NCBI GenBank assembly: GCA_963840545.1
Contig: CAWIZE010000001.1
Coordinates: forward strand, 769,957-833,956
Length of the DNA stretch: 64,000 nt
Direction: 5' to 3'
Source of the DNA: JAKAWQ01 sp963840545
GTDB taxonomy: Bacteria; Pseudomonadota; Alphaproteobacteria; Acetobacterales; Acetobacteraceae
Part shown: positions 34,285-45,075 of the stretch, one piece after another
Numbering within the stretch: the first letter of the stretch is position 1
Layout: every line of letters starts with the position of its first letter
The notes under the pieces: model-generated
The model's input: the letters and a program-made list of their open reading frames with translations, nothing else
Told to the model about the DNA's origin: nothing
Databases searched by the model: none
Made by a program: the position numbers and the translations under genes

Positions 34285-35604
34285 GTGATCGCCGCGCCGC
34301 GGCATCGCATCGTCGTCGTGGGCGGTGGCGCCGCCGGCCTCGAGCTCGTGACCGCTCTCGGCAGCGGCCTCGGCCGGCGCAACCGCGCCGAGATCACGCT
34401 GATCGAGAAGACGCGGACCCATCTCTGGAAGCCGCTGCTGCACGCGCTCGCCGCCGGCAGCATGGACCCGAGCGAGCATGAGCTGAATTACCTCGCCCAG
34501 GCGCATTGGCACCATTTCCGCTTCCGCTTCGGCGAGATGACCGGGCTCGCGCGCGCCGCGCGCCGCGTGCACGTGGCACCGACCCGCGACGAGGAGGGTC
34601 GGGAGATCACCCCGCCCCGCTCCTTTCCTTACGACACCCTGGTGATCGCCGTCGGCAGCGTGACCAACGATTTCGCCACGCCCGGCGTCGCGGCGCATGC
34701 GATCCCGCTCGAGACGGCCGAGCAGGCCGCGCGCTTCAACCGCAGGCTCGTCAATGCCTGCATCCGCGCGCACGCGCAGCCGGGGCCGGTGCGGCCGGGC
34801 CAGCTCCATGTCGCGATCATCGGCGCAGGGGCCACCGGCACCGAGCTTGCGGCCGAGCTTTACCGATCCGTGCGCGAGGTGCTGTCGTACGGGCTCGACC
34901 GCGTCGATCCCGAGCGCGACGTGCGGATCGTGCTGATCGAGGCCGCCGGGCGGATCCTGCCGGCCCTGCCGGAGCGGATCTCCAAGGCGACCCAAGGGCT
35001 GCTCGAGCGGCTCGGGGTCGAGATCCATACCGGGGCGCGGGTGAGCGAGGTGACCGCCGAGGGCGTGCGGCTCGCGGGCGGGGAATTCATCCCCTCCGAG
35101 CTGGTCGTCTGGTCAGCCGGGGTGAAGGCGCCCGATACGTTGCACGCGCTCGATGGGCTCGAGACCAACCGGCTCAACCAGCTCGTGGTATTGCCGACGC
35201 TGCAAACGACGCGTGACGCGGACATTTTCGCGCTCGGCGATTGCGCGGCAGCCCCTTGGCGCGGCCATGCGGACCCGGTGCCGCCGCGCGCCCAGGCGGC
35301 GCACCAGGAGGCATCGCACCTGGCGCGGCAATTGCCGCGCCGGCTCGCGGGCCTGCCGCCGCTTCCCTTCGACTATCGCGATTTCGGCTCGCTCGTCTCG
35401 CTCGGCCGGTACACCACGGTGGGCAGCCTGATGGGCTCGCTCCTCGGCAAAGGCGTCTTCATCGAAGGCGTGATCGCGCGGCTGATGTACCGCTCGCTCT
35501 ACAAGATGCACGAACGGGCGCTGCACGGCACCGCAGCGACACTGCTCGGCACGCTCGGCCGCGGCCTCACAAGGCGCGGCCACCCAATGGTGAAGCTGCA
35601 TTAG
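34285..35604 (+). CDS. Type II NADH dehydrogenase (NDH-2) / FAD-dependent oxidoreductase
   Basis: 439 aa from GTG 34285. The FAD-binding motif is RIVVVGGGAAGLELVTAL and the NAD-binding motif VAIIGAGATGTELAAEL. The NDH-2 block VVWSAGVKAP, the DIFALGDCA FAD motif and a C-terminal amphipathic segment (GVFIEGVIARLMYRSLYKMHE) for membrane attachment follow. It passes electrons from NADH to quinone without pumping protons. The start is inferred from the position of the FAD motif. Confidence 0.84.
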   Translation: MIAAPRHRIVVVGGGAAGLELVTALGSGLGRRNRAEITLIEKTRTHLWKPLLHALAAGSMDPSEHELNYLAQAHWHHFRFRFGEMTGLARAARRVHVAPTRDEEGREITPPRSFPYDTLVIAVGSVTNDFATPGVAAHAIPLETAEQAARFNRRLVNACIRAHAQPGPVRPGQLHVAIIGAGATGTELAAELYRSVREVLSYGLDRVDPERDVRIVLIEAAGRILPALPERISKATQGLLERLGVEIHTGARVSEVTAEGVRLAGGEFIPSELVVWSAGVKAPDTLHALDGLETNRLNQLVVLPTLQTTRDADIFALGDCAAAPWRGHADPVPPRAQAAHQEASHLARQLPRRLAGLPPLPFDYRDFGSLVSLGRYTTVGSLMGSLLGKGVFIEGVIARLMYRSLYKMHERALHGTAATLLGTLGRGLTRRGHPMVKLH

Positions 35605-35621
35605 GCCGCAGGCAAAGAAAC

Positions 35622-35733
35622 CAAGGCTGGGGCCTTAGGCCCCAGACCCCATCCGCTTAAAGTGACGGATTGCAAAGGCTCCGCCTTTGCCGGGGACCCG
35701 TCAGGGGGCAAAGCCCCATGGAGGCGAAGCCCG
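35622..35733. repeat. Multi-hairpin repeat cluster (copy 3)
   Basis: Hairpins TGGGGCC/GGCCCCA followed by CAGACCCC, then GCAAAGGC-TCC-GCCTTTGC (the same stem family as in copy 1), and GGGGGC/GCCCC. It lies between convergent ndh-2 and pepA, ending two bases before the pepA stop. Confidence 0.75.
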
Positions 35734-35734
35734 G

Positions 35735-37210
35735 TTACCCTTCGTAGTTCTCCGCGACCAGCCGGTCGAGCAGCCGCACGCCGAACGAGGTCGCGCCTTT
35801 GGCTGCGAGGGGAGAATCCTTCGTCGCCCACGCCATGCCGGCGATATCGAGATGCGCCCACGGCTTTCCGTTGACGAAGCGCTGGATGAACTGCGCCGCG
35901 GTGATCGCGCTGCCGGGCCGGCCGGTGACGTGCTTCATATCGGCGATGTCGGACTTGAGCTGCTTGTCGTAGCCCTCGCCAAGCGGCATCCGCCAGACCC
36001 GCTCGCCGGTTTCGTGGCCGGCCTTGAGCAGTTTCTCGGCCAACGCATCGTCGTTGCTGAAGAGCCCCGCCTGCTCGTGCCCGAGGCTCACGATGATCGC
36101 GCCGGTGAGGGTCGCAAGGTCGATCATGAAACGCGGGTCGAAGCGGCTCTGGCAGTACCAGAGCACGTCCGCGAGCACGAGCCGTCCTTCGGCATCGGTG
36201 TTGATCACCTCGACGGTCTGGCCCGAGGCGGTCCTGACCACGTCGCCCGGCCGCTGCGCCGAGCCCGAGGGCATGTTCTCGACCAGCCCGATCAGCCCGA
36301 CGGCATTCACGGCAGCCTTGCGCGCGGCGAGCGTGCTCATCAGCCCGGTGACGGTGCCGGCGCCGGCCATGTCCCACTTCATGTCCTCCATTCCGCCCGC
36401 CGGCTTGATCGAGATTCCCCCGGTGTCGAACGTCACCCCCTTGCCGATGAAGGCGAGCGGCTTCTCGCCCGCGCGCGCCGCCGGCGCGCCCTGCCATTGC
36501 ATCACCACCATCCGCGGCTCGTTCACGCTGCCCTGGGCGACGCCGAGCAACGCTCCGAAGCCGAGCGCGCGCAGCTCCGCGGGCCCCAGCACCTCGATCG
36601 TCAGGCCGAGGCGCGCGAGCGCGCGGCAGCGCTCGGCGAATTCCGCCGGGTTGAGCACGTTCGCCGGCTCGCTCACCAGGTCGCGGGCAAGGAAGGCGCC
36701 TTCGGCCAGCGCCTGCATCGGCGCATAGGAAGCCCGCGCGCCGGCGGGATCGGCGCTGAGGACCGAGAGCGTCGCCAGGCGGGGCTTCTCGTCCGCCTTT
36801 TCCTGCGTGCGGTAGCGGTCGAACCGGTAGCTCCGGAGCATCGCACCGTGGGCGGCGGCGGCGGCGAAATCCGCCCCGAGAAGGTCGGCCGCGATCACCG
36901 CGGCCGGCTCGCGGGCCAGCAGGGACGCGGCCGCCCCGCCGGCCTCCTCGACGAGAAGCCGGGTGCGCTCCGCCTCCTTGCCGAGGCCGACGGCGACGAC
37001 GCGGGCAAACCCCGCGCCCGGAGCGAGAATGGTGGCGCTCTGCCCTTTCTTGCCGGTGAATTCGGCGACCGCGAGCGCCCGCCCGATCGCCCCCGCGGTT
37101 GCCTCCTCCGCCGCCCGCCAGATGCCCGCCGGGGCGTCGCCCTCGCCGATCAGCAGGACGAGCGCGCCCGAGGCCGGAAGCGCGGGGTCGGCAAAGGAAA
37201 TCTCGGGCAT
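35735..37210 (-). CDS. pepA: Leucyl aminopeptidase (M17)
   Basis: 491 aa from ATG 37210. The M17 signature NTDAEGRLVLAD is intact; other metal and active-site residues sit in FIGKGVTFDTGGISIKPAGGMEDMKWDMAGAG. Cytosolic hexameric Zn/Mn enzyme releasing N-terminal Leu and other residues from peptides. The promoter region to the right carries five direct repeats. Confidence 0.9.
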   Translation of the reverse strand: MPEISFADPALPASGALVLLIGEGDAPAGIWRAAEEATAGAIGRALAVAEFTGKKGQSATILAPGAGFARVVAVGLGKEAERTRLLVEEAGGAAASLLAREPAAVIAADLLGADFAAAAAHGAMLRSYRFDRYRTQEKADEKPRLATLSVLSADPAGARASYAPMQALAEGAFLARDLVSEPANVLNPAEFAERCRALARLGLTIEVLGPAELRALGFGALLGVAQGSVNEPRMVVMQWQGAPAARAGEKPLAFIGKGVTFDTGGISIKPAGGMEDMKWDMAGAGTVTGLMSTLAARKAAVNAVGLIGLVENMPSGSAQRPGDVVRTASGQTVEVINTDAEGRLVLADVLWYCQSRFDPRFMIDLATLTGAIIVSLGHEQAGLFSNDDALAEKLLKAGHETGERVWRMPLGEGYDKQLKSDIADMKHVTGRPGSAITAAQFIQRFVNGKPWAHLDIAGMAWATKDSPLAAKGATSFGVRLLDRLVAENYEG

Positions 37211-37265
37211 GGCGAATGGCTCCCTCGCGCGAAATGGCGGCGGGACTCTAGCAACCACGACGCCC

Positions 37266-37352
37266 TTTGCCATGCCCGGGCGTTTGCCATGCCCGGGCCT
37301 TTGCCATGCCCCAGCTGTTTGCCGTGCCCCAGCTGTTTGCCATGCCCAGGGG
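37266..37352. repeat. 17-18-bp direct repeats, five copies, between divergent starts
   Basis: Units start at 37266, 37283, 37300, 37318 and 37336 and all begin TTTGCCATGCCC or TTTGCCGTGCCC. They fill the space between the pepA start (37210) and the start of the CysQ-like gene (37373). Seen on the other strand each reads GGGCATGGCAAA. They could be regulator sites or a simple expanded repeat. Confidence 0.85.
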
Positions 37353-37372
37353 CGCCCGCTATCACCCACCTC

Positions 37373-38144
37373 ATGCATGAAACAGACGATACGGCCCTGC
37401 TTACGCTCGCGGCCGACCTCGCCGCCCGCGCCGCCGCCGCGATCCTGGCGATCCGCGCGCACGGGCTTCGCCGTGGAGCGGAAATCCGACGCCTCTCCGG
37501 TCACCGCCGCCGATCGCGCCGCCGAGGCGCTGATCGTGGCCGGGTTGCGCGAAGCGAGGCCCGAGATCCCGGTGGTCGCCGAGGAGGAAGTCGCGGCGGG
37601 ACGGATAACGGTGGCGGCGCCTGCGTTCTGGCTGGTCGATCCGCTCGACGGGACGCGCGAGTTCGCGGCCGGCCGCGACGAGTTCGCCGTCAATGTCGGC
37701 CTGGTGCGCGACGGGCGGGCCTATCTCGGCGCGGTCGCCCTGCCGGCCACCGGCGAAATCTATCTCGGCATCGTCGGCGCCGGCGCCTGGCGGCAGGACG
37801 CGGCCGGAAACCGCCGGCCCATCCACGCCCGCACGCCCCCCGAGGCCGGCCTCGACGTGATGGCCTCGCGCCACTACGCGGACGACCCGCGCCTGGCCGC
37901 CTTCCTCGACGGGCGGAAGATCGCCTCGGTCACGAATATCGGCTCGGCGATGAAGTTCTGCCGGCTGGCCGAGGGCCAGGCGGATCTCTATCCGCGGCTC
38001 GGCCGGACCATGGAATGGGACACCGCCGCCCCGCAGGCGGTGCTGGAGGCGGCGGGCGGCCATGTGCTGACGCTCGAGGGCACGCCGCTCGGCTACGGCA
38101 AGCCGGGCTGGGAGAACCCGTTCTTCATCTGCACAGGGAAATAA
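37373..38144 (+). pseudogene. cysQ: CysQ-like 3'(2'),5'-bisphosphate nucleotidase, frameshifted
   Basis: ATG 37373 opens MHETDDTALLTLAADLAARAAAAILAI; after AHG the frame is lost, and the next frame continues FAVERKSDASPVTAADRAAEALI. One extra G in the run at 37463-37465 explains it. The rest is intact: VAEEE and FWLVDPLDGTREFAAGR give the metal-binding DPLDGT motif, and EWDTAAPQAVLEAAGG the second. CysQ removes the 3' phosphate of PAP in sulfate assimilation. A single indel in an otherwise conserved gene may be an error. Confidence 0.75.
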
Positions 38145-39136
38145 TGCCGACCGAGATCCTCGCCGCCGACGACGCGGGGATCGCCCGGGCGGCCGCCCTG
38201 CTGCGCGCCGGCGCGCTGGTGGCCTTCGGGACCGAGACCGTTTACGGCCTCGGCGCGGACGCGACCAATGCACGCGCGGTCGCGGCAGTCTTCGCGGCCA
38301 AGGGACGGCCGGCCTTCAACCCGCTGATCTGCCACTACCCCACCGCCGCCGCCGTCTTCGCCGATGTCGCGCCCACCCCCCTGGCCATCGCCCTTGCGGA
38401 GAAATTCTGGCCCGGACCGCTCACCCTGGTCCTCCCGCGCCGTGCCTCTTCATCGGTCGTGCCGCTCGCCGCCGCCGGACTGCCGACCCTCGCCGTCCGG
38501 GTGCCCGCCCATCCGGTGGCGCACCGCCTCCTCGCCGCTTCCGACCGGCCGATCGCCGCGCCCTCGGCCAACCGCTCCGGCCGCGTGAGCCCGACCACCA
38601 CCGCGCACGTCCTCGCCGACCTCGCCGGATCGATCGCCGCGATCCTCGAGTGCGGGCCGGCCGAAATCGGCCTCGAATCGACCGTGATCGACCTCAGCGG
38701 CGCCCAACCCCGCATGCTGCGCCCGGGCGGCCTGGCCATCGAGGCGATTGGCCCCATTGCCCACGCCCCCGTCGCTGGACCCTTGGCCAACGCAACCCCC
38801 ACCGCACCCGGCATGCTCGCCTCGCACTACGCGCCCCGCCTGCCGCTCCGGCTCGATGCACCGCACGCCGCCGCCGCCGAGGCCCTGCTCGCCTTCGGCC
38901 CCGCACCCACCGGCGCAACGCTCGTCTTCCAGCTCAGCGAATCCCGCGACCTCGCGGAAGCCGCGGCACGGCTCTTCGCGGGCCTGCGCACCCTCGACGA
39001 GGAGGGCATGCGCCGCGGCCTCACCGGGATCGCCGCCATGCCGATCCCGGACCACCATCTCGGCCGCGCCATCATCGACCGCCTCCGCCGCGCCGCGGCC
39101 CCGCGCCCGGGTCGCCTGAGAGGAGCTGCCCGATGA
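38144..39136 (+). CDS. L-threonylcarbamoyladenylate synthase (Sua5/YrdC family)
   Basis: 330 aa. The YrdC domain has FGTETVYGLGADATN, KGRPAFNPLI, KFWPGPLTLVL and APSANRSGRVSPT; a C-terminal Sua5 domain follows (TAPGMLASHYAPRLPLRL). It makes threonylcarbamoyl-AMP for the t6A37 modification of tRNAs. The start overlaps the CysQ stop by one base (TAATG) and its own stop overlaps the next start (ATGA). Confidence 0.88.
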   Translation: MPTEILAADDAGIARAAALLRAGALVAFGTETVYGLGADATNARAVAAVFAAKGRPAFNPLICHYPTAAAVFADVAPTPLAIALAEKFWPGPLTLVLPRRASSSVVPLAAAGLPTLAVRVPAHPVAHRLLAASDRPIAAPSANRSGRVSPTTTAHVLADLAGSIAAILECGPAEIGLESTVIDLSGAQPRMLRPGGLAIEAIGPIAHAPVAGPLANATPTAPGMLASHYAPRLPLRLDAPHAAAAEALLAFGPAPTGATLVFQLSESRDLAEAAARLFAGLRTLDEEGMRRGLTGIAAMPIPDHHLGRAIIDRLRRAAAPRPGRLRGAAR

Positions 39137-40443
39137 GCGAAGAGCCGCCCCGCCCCTGCGGCCAAGCCTTCGGCGAAGTCGAAATGAGCGCCGCGGCCCT
39201 GGGCGCGCCGCGGATCGACCCCGCCCGCCTGCTCGCCGATCTCCGCGCCCTCTCCGCGATCGGCGCCTACCGCACGGGCGTCCACCGGCCGACCTTCTCC
39301 CCCGACGACCTCGAGGCCCGCGCCTGGTTCGCCGGGCGGCTGGCCGAGGCCGGGCTCGCGCCCGAGATCGACGGCATCGGCAACGTCATCGGCCGCTCGC
39401 CGGCGGAACGGGTCCTGCTGGTCGGCTCGCACCTCGAATCCCAGCCCGAGGCCGGCCGGCTCGACGGGCCGCTCGGACTCCTCTACGGCCTCGAGGCCGC
39501 CCGCGCGCTCCGCGATGCCGGCCGGGTCCCGGCGCTCGACGTCGCCGCCTGGGCGGATGAGGAAGGCTGGTTCGGCCAGTTCCTCGGCAGCCGCTCGTTC
39601 TGCGGGCAGGTCGGCGAGGCCGAGATCGACGCCGCCCGCCACCGCACCGACGGCACCCCCCTGCGCGCGGCCCTCGCCACGGCGGGATATGCCGGGCGCC
39701 CGCGCGCCCAGGCGCAGACCGAGGGCCCCTTGGCCGGCCGCTATCTCGGCTATGCCGAGGCGCATATCGAGCAGGGCGACCGGCTCGAATCCGCGGGGCT
39801 CCGCATCGGCGTCGTCACCGCCATCGTCGGTGCGCACAATGTCCGCATCTTTGCCGAAGGCGTGCAGAACCACGCCGGCACCACGCGGATGGCGATCCGC
39901 AGGGATGCCGGCCTCGCCTTATGCAAGCTGTGCGTGGCGATCGATCGCGCCTTCCCCGCGATCTCGGGCGCCCACAGCGTCTGGACCACCGGACGGATGC
40001 GCTTCGAGCCCGGCGAGCCGAGCGTCATCCCGGGCCGCGCGGAGATGCATTTCCAGTTCCGCGACACCGATCCCGCGGTGCTCGCGCGGATGGACGAAAC
40101 CCTCGCCGAACTGATCGCCCGCGCGAACGCGGCCGGTCCCTGCCAACTGACCCTCGTTCCGCGCTCATCGACGCGCCCGGCGCTGATGGACCCCGCGCTC
40201 GCCGACGCGTTCGCCGCCGCCGCCGAGGCGCTCGCCCCGGGCGCCTGGACGCGCATGCCGAGCGCTGCCGGCCACGACGCCCAGAACCTCGCCGCCATCA
40301 TGCCCGCCGCGATGCTCTTCGTGCCGAGCATCGGCGGGATCAGCCACCATTGGGCCGAGGACACCGCCGACGAGGACATAATCCTCGGCGCCGCGGTCTT
40401 CACCGCCGGCATCGCCCGCATCCTCGGCTCGCACCGGGGCTGA
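39133..40443 (+). CDS. Zn-dependent M20-type hydrolase (N-carbamoyl-amino-acid hydrolase family), second copy
   Basis: 436 aa from ATG 39133, with GAGGAGCTG upstream. Family metal motifs: GSHLESQPEAGRLDG, WADEEGWFG, AHIEQGDRLES, NHAGTTRMA, and the C-terminal GHDAQNLA and ISHHWAEDT. N-carbamoyl-L-amino-acid hydrolase or allantoate amidohydrolase are the likely activities; hydantoinase or allantoinase genes are not in view. Paralogue of the gene at 21353. Confidence 0.84.
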   Translation: MSEEPPRPCGQAFGEVEMSAAALGAPRIDPARLLADLRALSAIGAYRTGVHRPTFSPDDLEARAWFAGRLAEAGLAPEIDGIGNVIGRSPAERVLLVGSHLESQPEAGRLDGPLGLLYGLEAARALRDAGRVPALDVAAWADEEGWFGQFLGSRSFCGQVGEAEIDAARHRTDGTPLRAALATAGYAGRPRAQAQTEGPLAGRYLGYAEAHIEQGDRLESAGLRIGVVTAIVGAHNVRIFAEGVQNHAGTTRMAIRRDAGLALCKLCVAIDRAFPAISGAHSVWTTGRMRFEPGEPSVIPGRAEMHFQFRDTDPAVLARMDETLAELIARANAAGPCQLTLVPRSSTRPALMDPALADAFAAAAEALAPGAWTRMPSAAGHDAQNLAAIMPAAMLFVPSIGGISHHWAEDTADEDIILGAAVFTAGIARILGSHRG

Positions 40444-40492
40444 GGCCGGATATAGTCGCGCGGCCCACAGGGTCCTGTCGCGGAGGAAGGGA

Positions 40493-41119
40493 ATGTCGGT
40501 CGCCGACCTGCTCCAACGGCTGCGCGCGGCACGCGTCGTGCCGGTGCTGCGCACGCGCGAGACGGCTCACGCCGAAACCGCGGCGCGCTGGCTGCGCGAG
40601 GCCGGGCTCGGCGTGCTCGAGATCACGCTCACCATCCCCGCCGCCCCGGCGCTGATCGGCAGGCTGGCCGCCGAGCCCGGCCTTCTCGTCGGCGCCGGAA
40701 CGGTGCCCTCGGCCGCGGACGCCGAGGCCTGCCTCGCCGCCGGCGCCCGCTTCATCGTCACACCCTGGGTCGATCCTGCCCTCGCCGGGCCGTGCCGCCG
40801 CGCCGGCGCCGCCCTGATGCTGGGCGCGATGACACCCACCGAGGTCCGCGCCGCGATCGCCGCCGGCGCCGATGTCGTGAAAATCTTCCCGGCCTCCTCG
40901 GCCGGCGGACCCGCCCATATCCGCGCGCTCGCAAGCGTCTTTCCCGGCATCGCCTTCTGCCCCACGGGCGGGATCGCGCCCAGGGACGTGCCGGCCTACC
41001 TCGCCGCCGGCGCCGCCTTCGTCGGCATGGGCGGAGCCCTGGTGGACGAAGGCCGGATCGCCGCCGGCGACCGCGCCGCCATCCTCGCCGCGGCCGCCGC
41101 GGTCAGGGAGGCCGCGTGA
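40493..41119 (+). CDS. eda: KDPG aldolase (2-dehydro-3-deoxy-phosphogluconate aldolase)
   Basis: 208 aa TIM barrel. The Schiff-base Lys is in DVVKIFPAS; LEITLTIPAA holds the catalytic Glu, and GAGTVPSAADAEACLAAGA and CPTGGI shape the phosphate site. It cleaves KDPG to pyruvate and glyceraldehyde-3-phosphate. The kinase that makes KDPG from KDG starts inside its stop codon (GTGA). Confidence 0.87.
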   Translation: MSVADLLQRLRAARVVPVLRTRETAHAETAARWLREAGLGVLEITLTIPAAPALIGRLAAEPGLLVGAGTVPSAADAEACLAAGARFIVTPWVDPALAGPCRRAGAALMLGAMTPTEVRAAIAAGADVVKIFPASSAGGPAHIRALASVFPGIAFCPTGGIAPRDVPAYLAAGAAFVGMGGALVDEGRIAAGDRAAILAAAAAVREAA

Positions 41120-42034
41120 TAAAGCCAGCCCTCCTCTGCATGGGCGAGCCGATGCTCGAATTCTCCGAGCTGCCTGCAGACGGCACTGGGAAAAAACTTT
41201 ACCTTCAAGGATATGGCGGAGATACCTCGAACGCCGCCATTGCCGCGGCCAGGCAAGGGGCGGCGGTCGGCTACATCACCGCGCTCGGTTGCGACCCGGC
41301 GGGCGAGGCCCTTCTCGCCCTCTGGCGGCAGGAGGGCGTGGACAGCGCCGGCGTGCGCCGCGACCCCGACCACCAAACGGGGGTCTATTTCATCAGCCAT
41401 GGCCCGGACGGGCACCGTTTTTCCTATCTCCGCAAGGAGTCCGCGGCAGCGCATTTCGGGCCCGCCGACCTGCCCGCCGCCCTGATCGCCCGGGCGGAAT
41501 ATTTCTTCGCCTCGGGAATCAGCCTCGCCATCTCCGCCTCGGCGGCGGACGCGGTGCTCGCCGCGATCGCCATCGCCCGGAACGGCGGAGCAAAGGTGGC
41601 GATCGACACCAACTACCGCCCTGCCCTCTGGCCGCCCGCACGCGCCGCGGCACTGACCCACGCCGCCATCGCCCGGGCCGATATCGCGCTGCCGAGCCTC
41701 GACGACGCCACGGCACTCACCGGCCTCACCGACCCGGACGCCGTCCTCGACTTCTACCTCGGGCTCGGTCCACCCATCGTCATCCTCAAATGCGGCGCCG
41801 CCGGCGCCATCCTCGCGACGGGCGACCGCCGCCTCACCCTCCCGGGACTCGCCGTGCGCACCGTCGATGCAACCGGCGCCGGCGACACGTTCTGCGGCTC
41901 GCTCCTGGCCCGCCTCATCGCCGCCGACCCACTCGAAACGGCCGCCCGCTACGCCGTCGCCGCGGCCGCCCTCTCCACCACCGGCTACGGCGCCGTCGCC
42001 CCCATCCCCCGCCCGGCGGACGTGATGGCCTTTC

Positions 42035-43135
<1,101 letters not shown>

Positions 43136-43141
43136 CCTGCT

Positions 43142-44038
43142 TCACCCCTTCGTCGCACCGGCGGTCAGGCCGGCAATATAATAGTCCATCAGGAACGCGT
43201 ATATGATGACCGGCGGGGCCGAGGCCACCACATTCGCCGCCATGATATGCCCCCAGTCGAGAACGTCGCCGTGGATCAGGTCGCTGACGATGCCCGCGGT
43301 CAGCACCATCTGGCTGCCGGTGAAGAGGTAGGCGAGCGGGTAGAGGAAGTCCCCCCAGCAGACGGTGAAGGCGAAGATCGTCGCGGCGATGATGCCCGGC
43401 AGGGCGACGGGGATGAAGATCTTCCACAGCATCTGCAGGTGCGAGGCGCCGTCGATCATCGCCGCCTCGTCGAGCTCCTTCGGGATCGAGGAGAAGTAGC
43501 CGATCATGATCCAGGTGCAGAAGGGCACCGAGAGGGTGGGCCAGACCAGCGCCAGGGCCCAGGTGGTGTTGATCAGGTGGAGGAACGACAGCACCTTGAA
43601 GAGCGGGATGAAGAGCAGCGACTCGGGCACCAGGTAGGTGAGGAAGACGCCGGTGGCGAAGGCCTGGCTGCCGAAGAAGCGCATCCGGGCGAGCGCGTAG
43701 GCGGCGAAGATCGACATCGTGAGCGTGATCGCCACGACGACCAGCGTCACCTTGACGGTGTTGAGGAAGAAGGTCTGGAAGACCGGATTCCCGACGATCT
43801 CGATGAAGTTGCCGAAATAAGGATGGGCGGCGAACCAGGGATTCCTGCCCGACCCGATCTGCTGGGAGGTCTTCAGCGCGGTGACCAGCTCGAAATAGGG
43901 CGGGGTCAGGAAGCCGATCGCGAAGACGACGAGCGCGATATAGCTCGCCCACAGCGCCCAGCGGCGCTCGCGCGCGATGCTCGGCCGGCGCCAGCGGCCG
44001 CTGCGGACCGCGCCGGCGGTGATGGCTGCGCCGCTCAT
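43142..44038 (-). CDS. CUT1 sugar ABC transporter permease (MalG/UgpE type)
   Basis: 298 aa from ATG 44038. Six hydrophobic segments; the EAA loop is KELDEAAMIDGASHLQMLWKIFIPVALPG, the usual MalG form, and the C-terminus GLTAGATKG matches the family end (GLTxGAVKG). It sits 6 bp ahead of the ATPase gene and 17 bp after the MalF-type gene. Confidence 0.87.
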   Translation of the reverse strand: MSGAAITAGAVRSGRWRRPSIARERRWALWASYIALVVFAIGFLTPPYFELVTALKTSQQIGSGRNPWFAAHPYFGNFIEIVGNPVFQTFFLNTVKVTLVVVAITLTMSIFAAYALARMRFFGSQAFATGVFLTYLVPESLLFIPLFKVLSFLHLINTTWALALVWPTLSVPFCTWIMIGYFSSIPKELDEAAMIDGASHLQMLWKIFIPVALPGIIAATIFAFTVCWGDFLYPLAYLFTGSQMVLTAGIVSDLIHGDVLDWGHIMAANVVASAPPVIIYAFLMDYYIAGLTAGATKG

Positions 44039-44055
44039 GTCAGGGTCCCTCCATC

Positions 44056-45003
44056 TCAGATGCCCTCCCTGGCGCGGCGTCCGACGCCGCGGAGGATGAA
44101 GATCGAGAAGACCGCCAGGATCGGGAAGATGAAGAGGCTGACGGCGGCGCCGAGCGGGATGTTGCCCCCCTCGATGCCGAGCTGGAAGGCGTAGGTCGCG
44201 AAGACATGGGTCGAGTTCGCCGGCGCGCCGGCGGTCAGGATCTGGACGATGTCGAAATTGGCGAAGGTCACGATCAGGCTGAAAAGGACCGTGATGCTGA
44301 TGATGTTGCGCAGCATCGGCAGCGAGATGTAGCGGATCTTCTGCAGGAACGTCGCCCCGTCGATCATCGCCGCCTCGTAGAGCTGCTCGGGCACCGATTT
44401 CAGCGTCGCCAGGTACATGATCATGAAGAACGGCGTGCCGAACCAGACATTGACCGCGACCACCCAGATCCGCGCCGTCCAGGTGTTCGCCAGCCAGGCG
44501 ACGCCGTGGATGCCGAACTGGGCGAGGATCCAGTTCACCGCCGAGTAGTTCCCGGAGAGCATCCACCAGAAGCCGAGGGTGGAGAGCGCGGGCGGGATCA
44601 CCCACGGGACCAGCAGCAGCCCCCGCCAGATCCGCTGGTCCCGCCCGGAGATGTTGTGCATCACGTGGGCGAGGATGAAGCCGATCAGCGCCTTGAAGAA
44701 CACCGCGGTGATGGCGAAGAAGCAGCTCTGGAAGATGACCAGGTCGAAGGTGTCGCTGCGCAGCAGGTAGCGATAGTTGAAGAGGCCGATGAACCGCGTC
44801 GCGTCGCGGTTCAGCATGGAAAGATAGATCGAGTAGAAGAACGGATAGACGACCAGCCCGGCGATGAGCGCGATCAGCGGCAGGCACATCACGACCGCGA
44901 TGGTCGATCGCCGCTGCGTGAACCGCTTCAATCCGCCCCGCCGCGCGGGCGGGGCAAAGCCTCTCAGGGCAGGCGCGGAAACGCTCGTCGTTCCGTCAGC
45001 CAT
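44056..45003 (-). CDS. CUT1 sugar ABC transporter permease (MalF/UgpA type)
   Basis: 315 aa with six membrane helices; the first, IAVVMCLPLIALIAGLVVYPF, follows a basic N-terminal tail. The EAA loop is PEQLYEAAMIDGATFLQKIRYISLPML. It forms a heterodimer with the MalG-type subunit. The substrate cannot be read, but the kdgK-eda pair on the facing strand hints at a sugar acid or hexose-derived compound. Confidence 0.87.
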   Translation of the reverse strand: MADGTTSVSAPALRGFAPPARRGGLKRFTQRRSTIAVVMCLPLIALIAGLVVYPFFYSIYLSMLNRDATRFIGLFNYRYLLRSDTFDLVIFQSCFFAITAVFFKALIGFILAHVMHNISGRDQRIWRGLLLVPWVIPPALSTLGFWWMLSGNYSAVNWILAQFGIHGVAWLANTWTARIWVVAVNVWFGTPFFMIMYLATLKSVPEQLYEAAMIDGATFLQKIRYISLPMLRNIISITVLFSLIVTFANFDIVQILTAGAPANSTHVFATYAFQLGIEGGNIPLGAAVSLFIFPILAVFSIFILRGVGRRAREGI

Positions 45004-45075
45004 GGTTCCCTCCCCGCCGTTCGTTCGCGACGCGGCGTCGGCCGGGCCCGCCTCGCACGGGCCCGGCCAAGTTCG

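Noticed and set aside
37266..37352. CRISPR array
   Set aside because: The units are directly adjacent without spacers and no cas gene is in view; it is a simple direct repeat.
35687..38143. Long plus-strand frame running into the Sua5 gene
   Set aside because: The part before 38144 is antisense to pepA and overlaps the CysQ-like gene; only the Sua5 portion is real coding.
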